64,000 nt of DNA from Ceratotherium simum simum (GCF_000283155.1 NW_004454166.1:3727252-3791251), one strand, 5' to 3'; shown: positions 1 through 11,692, numbered from the stretch's first letter. Notes: generated by a model from the sequence alone, not told the origin. Made by a program: numbers and translations.

Positions 1-66
1 ACAACTATCTACTGGGGCTTTGGAAGAAAAATAAATAAATAAAATTATTAAAAAAAAAAAAAAAAA
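1..66 (+). repeat. ERE SINE 3' end, cut by the window edge
   Basis: The first bases (ACAACTATCTACTGGGGCTT followed by an AAATAAATAAAT and poly-A tail) are identical in type to the 3' end of the SINE at 58199-58409. The body lies upstream of the window. Confidence 0.85.
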
Positions 67-432
67 GCAAGTTGAAGGATAATACGTGCAGCCCGATGCC
101 ATTTATATAAAACAATTGTGTGGACAAACACACACACACACCAACAACACTACATGCTTTCTGAATTTTTAAATTTTTTTTTAAATTTTAAAAGAGAGAA
201 AGCATTCATGTATTGTGCAATTTTAAGATTCATGGAGAGAGGAAAGTGATAAGGCAGCTCAGAGCTGTTCTGTAAGAAGTGGGAGGGAGGGGTGTGTTGG
301 CAGTGGGTCTGGGGTGTTATCATGTCTGCCCGTGTTCTGCCATGCTAGGTGACTTCATTTAAAGCCTTGCTGCCAGGAGCAAGGAGGAACACGTGCCAGC
401 CTCTGTCGCATTGTCTGCTTTTTCTTTTTCAG

Positions 433-498
433 TCTTTGATCAACGTCACCGATGGATTCATGAATCTCTCGGGCATTCCTGAGCTCATCGGGCGTCCG
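433..498 (+). CDS. COL15A1: COL15A1 coding exon (non-collagenous segment)
   Basis: Twenty-two codons, reading SLINVTDGF then MNLSGIPELIGRP. The exon is non-collagenous and leads into the collagenous block of the next exon. It carries two possible N-glycosylation sequons, NVT and NLS. The acceptor follows a strong pyrimidine tract ending TTTTTCAG. The donor is CCG followed by GTGTGT, which is weaker than consensus; this position was chosen because the next exon starts with a whole glycine codon. It would be exon 22 if the human exon count holds. Confidence 0.9.
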
Positions 499-2261
499 GT
501 GTGTATCCCCAGCTGCCCTAGAGTGCACTTGCCACCCACATGCCCCTGTTAAAACTAAGTTGGGTTGGTTTGGAATCCTTTTAGCTCCTGAAGCATAAAG
601 CTAGACTATATCAAAGTAGAAAGGAAAGAGGACTTTGCGTGTCTGAGAAGTTGCTGTCACATTGATTTGGTCATGTGGGGAATTTGGTCCACTGCATGGA
701 GGCTCCCAGTCCCATGCATCGGAAATCTGTGTAATGGAAATCAGAGAACCATAAGTCACAAACCGATTGACGTCTGTGCAACGCTTTTGTCTACACGATC
801 TCATGTCACAGAACAGGAAGAGCCTAGAGAGACCTGTCTTTGTGTTAATGGGGAAACGGGTGCACGAGGAGGGAATGTGACTTGCTTCAGTCTTTCTGGC
901 CCCATTTTAGAGATCAGGAACACCGAAGAAGCTACATTATCTCTGCAAGTTCACAGAGTCGGTCCATGGCACAACAAGGCCTAAGAGGAAGGAAGCTTCC
1001 TCCTGGAGCCTGTGCAATAAATCCCCCTTGCGTCTTCCAGCATCTGCTGGCACAGCCAGGGAGAGAGGAAAGAGCTCTGGTCTTAGGAGCCCTGGGGTTC
1101 CAGCCCCGTTTCCACTACACACCACTCTGAGCTTCTGATCCTCTTCTCTGATAACACCTCACCAGCTTTTGGGGCAGCTTACAAGAGGTGATGGTTGCAA
1201 ACTATGGCACTCTGTGTAAGCCAACATGGAGATTGAGGCTTATACTTCCACAGCTGTGCAATCCAGATGTCCTGGGGGCCACCCACCTCTGCAGTCCCAG
1301 TGAGGTTGGCTTGAACCCCCACCATCCACGTCCTGGGGAAATTTGGTGCCCTCCTCAAGGCTTCTGCAAATATCTGGGAGGCTCCTCTGGCGCCAGTTTC
1401 TCCTTCTGTTGAGTGACCTCTGTTGGGGGGTCGTCTCGCTGTTTCTTCTGAACTACATCCAAAGGGGCTCCCTTTCCTTGATTTCTACCAAAATTATCCC
1501 AAACACCCCAATATTCAAACCCTAAAGCAAACCAGCTAACAAGCAAAAGTAATTTCACAGAAGGTGTTGGTTTTCCCCAAACTTTTGGAGGTTTAGCTTG
1601 TTAGGTGGGTTGATACTGAAGCAAAACACTGACAGCCTAAAATCGAAGATTCGGCATCTCTGTTCTGAGTCCCTGGACTCTTCTGCCTGCATTGCTGCGC
1701 CCCCACCTTCTCTCTCTTCCGCGCCCCTAGCATCCTGCTTCCTTCCCAGTCACTGTCCTCCAGGGTCCCCTTCATCCCTAACGGAGGATCAGGCTTTTTC
1801 CTCCTCAGAGGCAGTTCCCTCCCTGAGAGGACCTGAGAGGACTCGAGTCCTGGCCAATGCCCTTATGCTTTTCCACCCTGCTGTGTATACAGTGCCTTGA
1901 GAAACTTGTTGCCATCCAGCCATCTCCCTCTGTGTACATATTCTGCCAAACTCATACGCTTTTAATAGGTATGTGGGTATCTGGCTGGCAGGAGGAAGAG
2001 TCCTGGCCCCATGTGGGGTGAACCACAGACACTCTTTGCCCGGGCCTTTATAATGGCTGATTCTTAAAAATTCTCATTCCTACAGAGGGAAAAGAACTGA
2101 GTCTCACCAACATGTCCCCACTTACCCCCCAAATACTCACTTGGAATTTGGAAACTTGTTGTCCGAGAGTATTTGTCGAGGTCCGGTGCTGCGTTCATCG
2201 CCCCCAGAGGTTTCAGATGCTGAGTAATTTCACAGAGGACGAGGCTGCCACTTAAAGTGCA
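499..2261. other. COL15A1 intron, mostly unique
   Basis: No coding exon or confident repeat was found. A weak MIR-like stretch lies at about 1070-1180 (TCTTAGGAGCCCTGGGGTTC; CTCTTCTCTGATAACACC). The rest is unassigned. Confidence 0.6.
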
Positions 2262-2405
2262 GAGAGTTCTGGCTTGGGGGAGGGGACTCTGGGCTCCTGG
2301 GCACAGCTTCTGGCTGTGTCTCTAACTAGCTATGTGACTGCACAGTTCCTTCCCCTCTGGGGCCTCAGCATCCTCCTCTGTAAAATGGGTCGTGGGCCCC
2401 GCTAT
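2262..2405 (+). repeat. MIR SINE
   Basis: CTATGTGACTGCACAGTTCC, then CTCTGGGGCCTCAGCATCCT and CTGTAAAATGGG are the MIR core and 3' half. It lies about 110 bases before the exon at 2514. Confidence 0.7.
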
Positions 2406-2513
2406 GTGGGAACATGCTTGGGCCTTTGGGAGGTGCTGGCAGGGAGCGGGCGCCTGAGGCACAGCGTTCCTGCTGGCACCTAACCCTCATGCTTTGTCTT
2501 TGGTGTGTTACAG

Positions 2514-2549
2514 GGCCCAGTGGGCATGCCTGGGCTGCCAGGATTTCCA
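2514..2549 (+). CDS. COL15A1: COL15A1 coding exon (36-bp collagenous)
   Basis: Twelve codons, GPVGMPGLPGFP, which is four perfect Gly-X-Y triplets. The boundaries are TTACAG on the left and a consensus GTAAGT donor on the right. It is flanked on both sides by phase 0 introns. Such a short Gly-starting exon is typical of fibrillar-like collagen genes and keeps the triplet register when spliced. Confidence 0.93.
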
Positions 2550-4457
2550 GTAAGTACCACAGTAGCCATCTTCCCTCTGTGCCCTGTGGCTGTGCTCATT
2601 CTGTTCCTCCCACCTGCAATGCCGTTCTCCTCCATCTGCACGACCAAGCTCTAGCGCCATCTTGTTCACGTGACCTTTCCTCCTTGCCCCTCACCTGGAG
2701 TGACCCTTCCCTACCTTGAGTCCCACAGGGCTTTATTTTCGCCTATGCTATGGTTCTTTTCTGCCTTGAATAACAGTTACTTGTGCCCTGGTCTTTTTTC
2801 CTCCACTGTACTGTGAACAGCTTGTGGAGGTTGGGTCTTCCTCATCTCCCTCTTCCCCAGGGCCGGCTGGAGCTGGTTGGTTTCCTAGGAATGCGAGTGG
2901 ATGAGTTAAGCATTTCCAGTAGATACAGTCCAAGTAGATCAAAGAGATAAGGTGGCGGTGATGGAGGATGGGGGAGGGGGATCATAGACTAGAAGTCCAA
3001 TAATCAACAGTCTGTGGGCACCACACTGTGGGCCTTCCACCATGGTAGGTGAAAATCCATTTCTGCATAGAAAGTGATCAGTTTTGTCTGAAAGTTTGAG
3101 CCGTGCTGAAGCCCAAGGCCTGGCTCCATTGTGGAATGTGCATGATTTCTCCAAGACACTGCAGCTCTGAAAGGCCTGATGCCCGCGGGTGACATGTGCT
3201 GCCTCCAGGATACGTGAAGGAAATTTATCAAAAATGTGATAGAAATTTGTTCTTGGTGGTGGAATTATAAGTGATTTCTTTTCTCATTTCTTTATACTTT
3301 TCTGAACTTTTATATTTTCTAAAAGGAGCATATCCTATGTTGACACTAAGAATACACATGAACTAGACCTTAAAAAACAAGTGAAAGTGGCAGCCACAGA
3401 GAAGACCTCTGAGTTAGGAAGAGAAGAGGCCAGACCTCTGAGCTCCAGCCCCAGCTTGGCTGCTTCAAACCAGTGGCATGTTCCAGAACACGTTTTCCTC
3501 TCAATAAGTGGTTCTGTGTTCCCGGGGGAGCCTCCAGGGCCAGTTCGGGGAGTGAGGTGGGGGCCACGGGGGCAGGATTCAGGCCACCAGCCTCCGGTCA
3601 GGGAAGCTCCATTTGACGTATTTTATATATTGGGCTTTTGTTTAAGACTTTATTTGAAAAAAAGGAATGAAAAGAGATTCACTGATAGAAAATAATAATC
3701 ACAAATATTTGAAGGCCACTGCTTTAACCCAGAAGACAGGACAGGGACTTGTGAAAGCTAAATAGCAATAAGGTGTTGGAACGCCTTTTCGGGGCAGACG
3801 TCTGGCTGTGAGTCATTGTCACAGATATTAAGAGTCTGGTGGAGTTGACAAGAGGTCACGTCTGACTGGGTGTGCAGAATTTGGCTCTGCAGAGGGGTGG
3901 ATGGGCGTTCCTGCAGGGGGCGCCATGAGCAGCAGTGCAGAGAGGCTGAGGGGAGGCTCAGCCCTGGTGCTGTGCTCAGGAGTGGGAGGGGAGGTGCTGA
4001 GGTTGGCTGGGATGGGTTTGGGTGTCAGGCTGGGACGTTTGCATCCTACCCCAGAGGCAGCAGGGAGCCAGAGAAGGGGTGGGAGTCATAGAAGGTGAAT
4101 GGTGGGTGGAGGCAGGCTGCAGGATGGCCCGGAGGACCCATGTGCAGGATGGCCCGGAGGACCCATGGGGTGAGCAGAGGCAGCAGGACCAGGTTTCAAT
4201 AGAGCACATCGGAGGAAACCGAAGTCCAGAGAGGCGTAGGGCCTCCAGGCCTCCTGACGCACAGTGCTGTCGTCTTTCCACCAGACCACAATTTCTAGAT
4301 GACTTAGAATTAGGAAAATATCATGGCTAATTGTGACTTGCACCACCAGGGGGATGGCACTCTCTATTTTTCTACTCTTTGAAAAAATATTCTTTCATTT
4401 GGTTAAAGCATTTTAATCTTAACAAACAACAAAATCCCCTCCAATGATTCCTTCCAG
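2550..4457. other. COL15A1 intron, mostly unique
   Basis: It contains the 25-bp tandem duplication at 4120 and no exon. An A-rich stretch at 3655-3710 (GAAAAAAAGGAATGAAAAGA) is unassigned. Confidence 0.6.
4120..4169. repeat. 25-bp tandem duplication
   Basis: The 25-base unit starting CAGGATGGCCCGGAGGACCC occurs at 4120-4144 and again at 4145-4169 with one mismatch near the end. It is intronic. Confidence 0.95.
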
Positions 4458-4520
4458 GGCCCTAGAGGACCAAAAGGTGACACTGGCCTGCCTGGATTTC
4501 CAGGACTAAAAGGAGAACAG
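4458..4520 (+). CDS. COL15A1: COL15A1 coding exon (collagenous)
   Basis: Twenty-one codons, seven Gly-X-Y triplets, beginning GPRGPKGDTGLPG and ending LKGEQ. The acceptor is TTCCAG and the donor GTAAGC. Lysine and glutamate at the Y and X positions (PKGD, LKGE) are the usual charged triplets that stabilise collagen helices. Both introns are phase 0. Confidence 0.95.
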
Positions 4521-4599
4521 GTAAGCAGGGCCCAGGTATTTGGTGGGATGGTGCTCCAGAATTTGCTAAATGTTTCAAATTGACTGAAAGTAGCTGTTC

Positions 4600-4775
4600 C
4601 CTTTTTTAAAAAATTTGAGATATAATTCACATACCATAAAATCAACCCGTTTAAATTGTGGAATTCAGTGATTTTTAGTACATTCACAAGGTTATGCAAC
4701 CATCATCACTGCCAAGTTCTAGAACATTTTCTTCATGCCCTAAAGAAACTCCCTAGTAGCAGTTGCTCCCCAGCT
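4600..4775 (-). mobile_element. Old L1 3'UTR fragment, antisense
   Basis: TTGAGATATAATTCACATAC, the TAAAATCAACCCGTTTAAA segment and CAACCATCATCACTGCCAA parallel the start of the element at 18836. It is a short, diverged 3'UTR piece of the same L1 group, in the intron after 4520. Confidence 0.75.
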
Positions 4776-5284
4776 GTTAACTTTTATAATCTCAAGCTTC
4801 CTCCAGGGTGAAGGTGGGTTGTAGGTGGAGAAATTGATTTTCATCATAGTTTGGAAAAAAACTCAACCCAACACTCCCTTGAATGGTCTTATCATGTGTG
4901 CTACGCTCTGTCTACTGCCTGTCGGGCCCCCCAGTGAGAGTGTGTGTGAGGGTGTGCGCTCCCTGGGGGTGGGCTGCACCCTTGTTTCTTTTCTGTTCCT
5001 CCAGTACTTAGCACTGGACCTGGTACATAAGTGGCACTGAAGACATTTGTGAGATTAAAGAATGTATAATTAATGAATCTAATGAATACTAATATTTAGA
5101 AATTGTAAGTTGGGGCCTCTGCAGTTGGATGGCCCAAAATCTTTGGAGTCAATATTTAGCATGCAGAGCACTTCCTAAGAACTCAGGACACTGAGCTGAC
5201 CTTTGTCCCCTTCTACATTTGCCTCCTAGAATTAACTTCCCAGAGGTTTTTATGGATAAAGGGGAGAGCGACGTCCATAAACAG

Positions 5285-5440
5285 ATTGCAGAGACTCTGG
5301 ATTGCATTCCTTTATTCATCTGTCCACTTATGTACTCATCCATCTTATACCCAGTCCCTAAGATGTGCCAGCCCGTCTCCTGTACTAGGCACTAGGGATG
5401 TAGAAATAAGATATGAGGAACAGACATGCAAAGAGCCACC
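5285..5440 (-). mobile_element. L2 LINE fragment
   Basis: TTTATTCATCTGTCCACTTA, then TAAGATGTGCCAGCCCG and AGGCACTAGGGATGTAGAAA match the reverse complement of an L2 3' end. It lies in the intron after 4520. Confidence 0.55.
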
Positions 5441-6902
5441 AGAGAGCATGGTCACTGCAGTAATGGAGGACTGTGCAAAGCCAATGGGAGCAACTCCTGT
5501 GCCCGCCTTGGGGCGTCGAGGACGGTGGATGTGTCTCCAAGAGGAGGGAGTGTTAGGCTGCTCTCTTTCCTCCCTCTCCCCACCATTCCACACTGGCCCC
5601 CACAATTCCAGAGGGTGGGGGAGCACAATTCCAGGGGGTGGGGGTTCAGTGTGCTGGGCGAAGGGGTCTAAGTTTGGCACCACATGAGCCGATGTCTTGG
5701 GATGCTTTTTGCCGCTGCGGGCCTATGGCAAGCAGCATCTCTGGTTTGGGAAGAGGCCTGGTCAAGCAAGAGCGGCTCTTGCTTTAAACACTCTGTTCCT
5801 ATGTGGCGAGGTCAGATGGATCTAGAGGGACCTACGTGCCATCCCCGCCCCTCATCCCTTGCCACACTGAAAACTGGGGTGGGTGCCCCGGCGGCTCTGC
5901 TCTGGCCCTCGCGGTGCACGCGCTCTCTCGCTCTGCCTCTAATGCCTTTGTGCTTGCTTCTTCTTGCGGCTGGCGTGCTCAGGACTGCCTTTCCTCACCG
6001 GCGGAGTGGTAAGATCCACATGTCAGGGTGGACTGAGGGGGACTAAGAGGAGAGGCTGCTCTGCTTGCTTTGGCACCAGTGCCCTGGCTGCTTCTGGCCC
6101 TGTTGAAGGGAGACTTGAGTGTGGTCCAGCCCAGCACCCCAGGGGCCAGCCCTGAAGTTTGGGGCCAAACCTCTGAGTGATACAGAAGGTTCCTCTGCCT
6201 GGCCTTTCCTCTGGACACGTGTCTTTAGGGAAGCCTCCTGGGATAGTAGATGGCTCTGCTGAGGCCAGGATTCAGGCTGGATCCTGTGTCCCTGCCACCA
6301 GCCTATCCATCTCTTTATTTCCCAACTGACATAACTCTACCTGATGAAGTAGGTGTTTGCGCAGGAGTCTGGAGTTTGGAGGCAAAGTTCCACATGGAGA
6401 CACGGCCCCTGTGTAGAAAGAGGCCCCTAGTGTTGATATTCTCATCTCTTTCCCGATTTCAGATGTTTTAACGAGAATAAGGCTTCTTGGTGGGAACAGA
6501 TCTCAAGTCGAGTTGTTAGGAAGGCAAGTCACCGAATGTATTAGGAGCCAGAGGTTCCCTGAGGGTGCCATGCAGCAGGAGGTGGGGAGGACCTTGTTGG
6601 GGCTGGTTCCTGGAGGGTTGAGAGTGAAGACGTTGATCTGCCAGCAGTGGGAGCCCTGAGGGGCTTGCAGGACCCCCGACCTATACTTTCGGACAGTGAT
6701 TTGATGGTGCACGGAGGGAACAGCCCAGAGGGTATCTTAGGAGGCTGCTGCGGTACTCTAGTGAGAGGTCGTGTCGGAGCGGTGGGTGGAGGGCGGATGA
6801 AGGTGTGAGAAATCCTGGCGGCAGGACTGAGAGGCCTCAGTGAGCCTCTGGATGAGGGTGAGGAGGAGGCCCAACTTCACCGAAAGGTTCTCTGAATTGC
6901 AG
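5441..6902. other. COL15A1 intron, mostly unique
   Basis: Apart from the 23-bp tandem duplication at 5601, I see nothing I can name. Short open frames here lack splice sites or family resemblance. Confidence 0.55.
5601..5645. repeat. 23-bp tandem duplication
   Basis: CACAATTCCAGAGGGTGGGG at 5601 is repeated at 5624 with a single base change. It is intronic and G-rich. Confidence 0.9.
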
Positions 6903-6971
6903 GGCGAGAAGGGAGAGCCGGGCACCATCCTGACTGGGGACGTTCCTCTGGAAAGCCTGAGGGGGAAGAAG
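6903..6971 (+). CDS. COL15A1: COL15A1 coding exon (collagen to interruption)
   Basis: Twenty-three codons. It begins with the triplets GEK GEP, then leaves the triplet pattern with TILTGDVPLESLRGKK. This is a short non-collagenous interruption of the kind that gives multiplexins flexibility; the human protein has a closely similar interruption at this point. The acceptor is ATTGCAG and the donor GTAATT, and both introns are phase 0. Confidence 0.94.
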
Positions 6972-7080
6972 GTAATTATGTCACCAGACCCTGAAGGCAC
7001 ATGTCTGCTTCGGGGTCACAGCTTTGTCTCTGCTGCAAACTGTGTTCCTCTGAGTGACGAGTCCGTATCTCCTGTTTTAG

Positions 7081-7116
7081 GGTGAACCTGGAGTGCATGG
7101 TGCCCCGGGACCAATG
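7081..7116 (+). CDS. COL15A1: COL15A1 coding exon (36-bp collagenous)
   Basis: Twelve codons, GEPGVHGAPGPM, four perfect Gly-X-Y triplets. It lies only 109 bases after the preceding exon. The acceptor is GTTTTAG with a pyrimidine tract and the donor GTAAGC. Both introns are phase 0. Confidence 0.95.
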
Positions 7117-7664
7117 GTAAGCCTGAGCATCTCTCAGCTGGGTCTGGGCTGGGGTTTGAAGCATTTGTCATCCTTTGACTCAGTTAGACTGAGTTGTCTC
7201 GGTTGTGAAAACAAAAGGGAGGTGGCAAAATGTGAGTGTGTTAGGGTGGGCTAAATGCGGTTAAATAAGAATCTCGGTGGTTTAACCAGTAACAGCTGAG
7301 TTCTCACTCTCGCGAAGTCCGCTGTGGTTGTTCCTAGTTGGGCGTCTCCCCTCCAAGCAGTGACTCAGGGACCCAGGATGCTGGTGTGCCCTGACTCTGC
7401 CATCTGGTGGATTCAAGGCCACACTGGCATCTTCCAGCAGGCAGGCCAAGGTTGGGGAGGGGGAAGAGACCATGGAAGATGATGAACATCACGTCTAGCA
7501 CATTCCACTGGCCAGAACTCAGATGTCTGGGGGGCCTCAGAAATGTGGCTAAGCCATGTGTCCAGGAAGGAGAGGAGAACTGGCTGGTGGTGAGCGCTCA
7601 CAGTAACACCGTGGGTCTTACCAGCTGCAGATTGCTGCTGCCCAGGGAACCCCTCAAAGGAACC

Positions 7665-7800
7665 CCAGGGAGTCTCTCTGGGGTTTTCGGATTCTGGTCC
7701 TGGATCTGCTGCTCAGTGGCTGAGACCCTGAGCAAGTCCTCTTCTCTCTCTGGGCTCTGTTTTCCCATCTGTACATGAGGGTATTGAATTAGTGCTCGAT
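7665..7800 (+). repeat. MIR SINE
   Basis: GAGCAAGTCCTCTTCTCTCT, GGGCTCTGTTTTCCCATCTG and TACATGAGGGTATTGAA follow MIR order. Confidence 0.65.
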
Positions 7801-7924
7801 GATATGATAGGGCCTTCCTGCCTTTCTGCTCTATCTGTGACCCGTTTGGGCTGCTGAACAGTTTTTAAGCCAATTCTCTCCATGATGAACCCTAAACTTC
7901 CCTTTCCTTCCCAAAGAACAAAGA

Positions 7925-8130
7925 GAATTCAGGTGGAACATCCACTATGGGTCAGACACTGTACTGATACTTCACACAGACCATCTCATTTCATCCTCTC
8001 CACACTAAGAGGTGAATATCAGAACTCCCATTTTATAGACGAGCAAACTAAGATCAAAGAGGTTAAGTAACTCGCCCACTGTTACACAGCTTGTAAGTGG
8101 CACAGGGGGATTTGAACCCAGCCTGTCAGG
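7925..8130 (-). repeat. MIR SINE, reverse
   Basis: CCATTTTATAGACGAGCAAA, AGAGGTTAAGTAACTCGCCC and ACACAGCTTGTAAGTGGCAC are the reverse-complement MIR core. Confidence 0.8.
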
Positions 8131-8667
8131 TTTTTCCCACCGTGCCCCACTGGCTCCAATAAACACCTCCATTCTTCTGAAATGTTTTGGGCTGGAGAAT
8201 TACACATGGAGTTGGTGTGGTTGAAGCTGGATTTCAAGCCTGGGAGAAAGGACCTCCCATTTCTCTAAAAGACACACATTCTTGATGAATGGACCATAAC
8301 CTCCAAGGTGCATCCTTCAAAGGACCTTCTGAGGCCTTTGGTCCCTTAAGTCAGGCAGAATGGAATCCCTGGAGAGGGGTAGCTGAGGGCTAAGGCAGAG
8401 TGAGCGAGTCTTGTATTAACACTGGTTAACCACTTACTAACATCCAATACCATGGGAAATACCAATAGTTCGCAGTGGCCAGCAGGCTGCTGCAGATGGC
8501 CATGGTGGATGTTCCCACTGAAGCTTACCTTTGCACAGCTTGCCAAGCACAGACAGTAAGGGGGCACCTTCTTCCAATTTGCATGAAGGTGCCATAGGGC
8601 TAGCTGTGGCCCTTGTGACTAGTGTAACTAATGTAACTAATACAACTCCTTTACAAGTTCAACGGAG

Positions 8668-8830
8668 CCTTGTTACTCATGGCCCGTGGATCAGCATCAT
8701 CAGCATCACCTGGGAGCTTGTTATAACTGCAGAGCCTTAGGCCCCACCCGGGACCTACTGGATCTGCATCTTGACAAGATCCCAGGTGCCGCCTTTGCAC
8801 GTTGATGTTTGAGAAGCTCTGCAGTAGAAC
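8668..8830. mobile_element. MER5A-like hAT DNA transposon remnant
   Basis: ATCACCTGGGAGCTTGTTAT, GCAGAGCCTTAGGCCCCACC and GTTTGAGAAGCTCT follow the MER5A order. Short terminal inverted similarity is visible. It is a non-autonomous element in the intron after 7116. Confidence 0.75.
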
Positions 8831-9756
8831 ATACCACCAAGTGGCCTGTGCCCTGTTAACTCCTACTGTTCTTGCTTGTCTTTCCCTCAGAGTAATGTGG
8901 GCTGGGTAATTTACATCCAGAGCCTATTTCAACTCAGTCTTTATTTGCCATTTTCCAGGCATGGCTGTATATGTCAATGGCAGCAGGAAGAAGAGACTTG
9001 GAGGGCTCCAGGCTTAAACCATCAGCCCCTAGGAGACAGGGCAGACCCAGCCACAGGAGTGGGAAGGTGTAGACTGAGGGTGGAGCTTGTTCTGGGAGGA
9101 GCTAGTGCATTGTATGCATCCCGGGTACCGGAAGGCGCGAGGGTTCCTGCAGAAGGTTGGAACAGGGCAGTGGCTCTGGAAGCATATGGACGTGGAGAGC
9201 CAGCACTGGAATGAATAGGGTCCAGTGGTCAGGTCAGTCATCTGGAGGACTGGGGTGCCAGACCACGACCCTGGTCCTTACGGACCCAGAACCAAGTCCT
9301 GGAGCAGGTTAGCAGGCCGGGCTGACACAAGGGCAGAGTCAGGGCTGCATTATTCCAGTGGGGGACACGGAGAGCCCTGGGACAGAAGACGTAGGGCAAA
9401 GGCCCACGTTCTGAGCTGGTCCAGCCCCCAGCTACCTGGGAGCTGAGGCCCTGAGCGACTGCTCTCTGGCTCCTACATTAGCCCTGAGTGGCTGGGAGAG
9501 GTGGGGTCCAGAGTCTGGGATAGGGTGCAGCCTGCAGGAGGTGTGGGGTGGTGAGGGGTTGAGCAGGGTTCCAGCTGAGAGCAGAGAGGCCGGGAGACAA
9601 GGAGCCAGGCAGGTGGATACTTCGTAATCGCTCTTAGCCCTCCTTCCTCCTGTCAGTGGTTCATCGTGGTCACTGCCCACGAAGGCGTGCTGGGCCCCAT
9701 CTTGCTGGCCCTTGAGTTTCTGTTCTTTTCTAATGTGGTATTTGTTTTGCCTCCAG

Positions 9757-9810
9757 GGGCCCAAAGGACCGCCAGGACACAAAGGAGAATTTGGCCTCCC
9801 CGGACGACCT
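9757..9810 (+). CDS. COL15A1: COL15A1 coding exon (54-bp collagenous)
   Basis: Eighteen codons, six perfect Gly-X-Y triplets, beginning GPKGPPGHKGEF and ending LPGRP. The exon has the classic 54-bp size of collagen triple-helix exons. The acceptor is GCCTCCAG and the donor GTAGGT. It is 99 bases from the next exon. Confidence 0.95.
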
Positions 9811-9909
9811 GTAGGTGTCAGCGTTCCTCAGGCTGGATGAGAGGGAAGGACACGGGCCAGGCTGGCGGGTGGGCAGTGGGTTTACTTAGGTGTCTCTTCT
9901 GGGTTTCAG

Positions 9910-9969
9910 GGTCGCCCAGGACTGAATGGCCTCAAGGGCGCCAAAGGAGATCGAGGGGTCATGATGCCG
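9910..9969 (+). CDS. COL15A1: COL15A1 coding exon (collagenous)
   Basis: Twenty codons, beginning GRPGLNGLKGAKGDRG and ending VMMP. Five Gly-X-Y triplets give way to a short imperfection (GVMMP followed by G in the next exon). The acceptor is TTTCAG and the donor GTGAGT. It is tightly paired with the preceding 54-bp exon. Confidence 0.94.
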
Positions 9970-10464
9970 GTGAGTGCCACGACCTCTGCCCCAACCCCAC
10001 GCCACCCGGGGGACAGAGCCCCGAGGCCAGTGTCCAGAGGACGGTGAGAGAGTGCCGGGTCCAGTGAGCGGGGCTGGTGGACGGAACGTTCAGGAATGTT
10101 TTTCGTTTTCCTCTGCTGCCACGTCCAAAGATCCTCCAGCCCAGCCCTGTCCTCCGGCTCGCTCTCAGGAGGCTCCCTGCCACCGAAAGCACCTTGGTGG
10201 AGCATAAGCTTCCTCATCCGGACCCCAGGGCGAGAGCGGGGGGAAGCGACCTGGGCGTGTTCAGGAAATCCGGTTTCAAGTCCCGGGTCTTCTGACTTCA
10301 GTAATAGCCCGTCTTCCCTCCATCACACCGTCCCAGGGATTTTGCATGTCACTGGGGGCTCGGCAAACGTGTGTGAGTGCATATCAAAGCTAGACCAGCT
10401 ACTTAGGGACGGCCTCCCAAGATGGCAGACACTGGGGCATCAGCAGGGTCCAGGGTCTTGAATA

Positions 10465-10690
10465 AGGAAGCCAACATTTACTGAGCACCTACTATGTACC
10501 AGAGACTCTACGAAGTGCTTTGAAGGACGGTATCTCCGTCTTGATAATACCTATCCTGAGTGACGCTCTGTGGGGCCCTTGTTTACACCAGAGGTAACTG
10601 GGGCCCATAGAAGTTAAGTGACCACCGAAGGTCAACCAGTTAACAGGTACCACGCTAAGATGCAAATGTAGCTCTAAGTCTGTTGCTGCC
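10465..10690 (-). repeat. MIR SINE, reverse
   Basis: ACTGAGCACCTACTATGTAC, then the GAAGTTAAGTGACCACC and AGGTCAACCAGTTAACAGG segments give reverse MIR order. It lies in the intron after 9969. Confidence 0.7.
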
Positions 10691-11109
10691 TCTGTTTGCC
10701 CCACTCTATCTCGACTTCGTATGTCCAGAAATGCAGAAAGGCAATTTTCTTGAGGCAGTGGGGTGCTGACCACACTCAGGACACCCGCTGGAGCCACTCG
10801 GTAGAGCAGACGCTGACGCTTTCTCTTAGGATGGTTAGTGCAGCTTCCGTATGGGCTGGATTCCTCACGCCCGTAGTCAGAGCCTCACCCTCCGGCTGCA
10901 AGGTCCCGCTAGGGCTCTGGGCTTGGGGGAGAAAACGTTGCATGGTATTAAGGCCAGGCTGACCTGGCTTTGGAAAGGACTCTGCTATCTAGCAAGAGTT
11001 TTGCATTTATTTTTGCATTTATTAAGCACCCTCCCAGGTACCAAATCACGTGAAGGACCCCCCACCCCCACCCCACTGCCCTTCCATTCTATGGGTGCCC
11101 TGATGGAGA

Positions 11110-11310
11110 GGTGGTGGGCTCCGTATCGGCTGAGCACTGCTCTGGGAGTCAGAGTCTGGGTTCTGATCTCAGTTCTGCCGTAGGTTGCTGTTGAGCAGAT
11201 CCCTTCCCCTCTCTGGGCCTCATTATCTCCGTCTGTAAACCAGGGGTAGTACTTGTTGCTCTGCTGCCTCCCGCATGGGTTGCTGTGAGGATGCAGCACG
11301 GTCACGGGTG
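11110..11310 (+). repeat. MIR SINE
   Basis: GAGTCAGAGTCTGGGTTCTG, then the CTCTCTGGGCCTCATTATCT segment and GGGTTGCTGTGAGGATG follow MIR order. It lies 150 bases before the exon at 11468. Confidence 0.75.
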
Positions 11311-11467
11311 TAGCCGTGCTCTGTGGAAGGGACTGGCCACCCATGGGAGAAGTTACTTGGCTGTAACGGACCCTCATTGTGTCCCCAAACCCGAGGGGAA
11401 GTGTCCTCCAGCTGCTCTGTGCTCACAACAGCGGACACTCAGGAATGGCCTTCCTTTCTCCCTTCAG

Positions 11468-11536
11468 GGCCCACCTGGCTTACCTGGTCCTCCTGGCCCC
11501 CCTGGTCCCCCTGGAGCTGTGATTAACATCAAAGGA
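11468..11536 (+). CDS. COL15A1: COL15A1 coding exon (proline-rich helix end)
   Basis: Twenty-three codons. A proline-dense run [16 protein letters not shown] is followed by AVINIKG, which leaves the triplet pattern and begins a non-collagenous interruption. Gly-Pro-Pro triplets like these are the most helix-stabilising and commonly cap a collagenous domain. The acceptor is CCTTCAG and the donor GTAAGT. Confidence 0.96.
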
Positions 11537-11650
11537 GTAAGTTGGGGTGTTGCAGGGGGCCTCCGTGGGGGAGCGGGGAATGGGCCCCAGGCTGGCCTAA
11601 GCTGGAATCAGGTCTCCTGATGGCCTCTTGTCTCTTGTCACTTCCCACAG

Positions 11651-11692
11651 GCCATCTTCCCAGTACCAGTCCGGCCGCACTGCAAAACGCCA
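11651..11692 (+). CDS. COL15A1: COL15A1 coding exon (non-collagenous, one Cys)
   Basis: Fourteen codons, AIFPVPVRPHCKTP, entirely non-collagenous. It has a single cysteine that could take part in interchain disulfide bonding; that role is inference. The acceptor is CCCACAG and the donor GTAAGT. It is 114 bases after the preceding exon. The human protein has a near-identical segment here. Confidence 0.94.
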
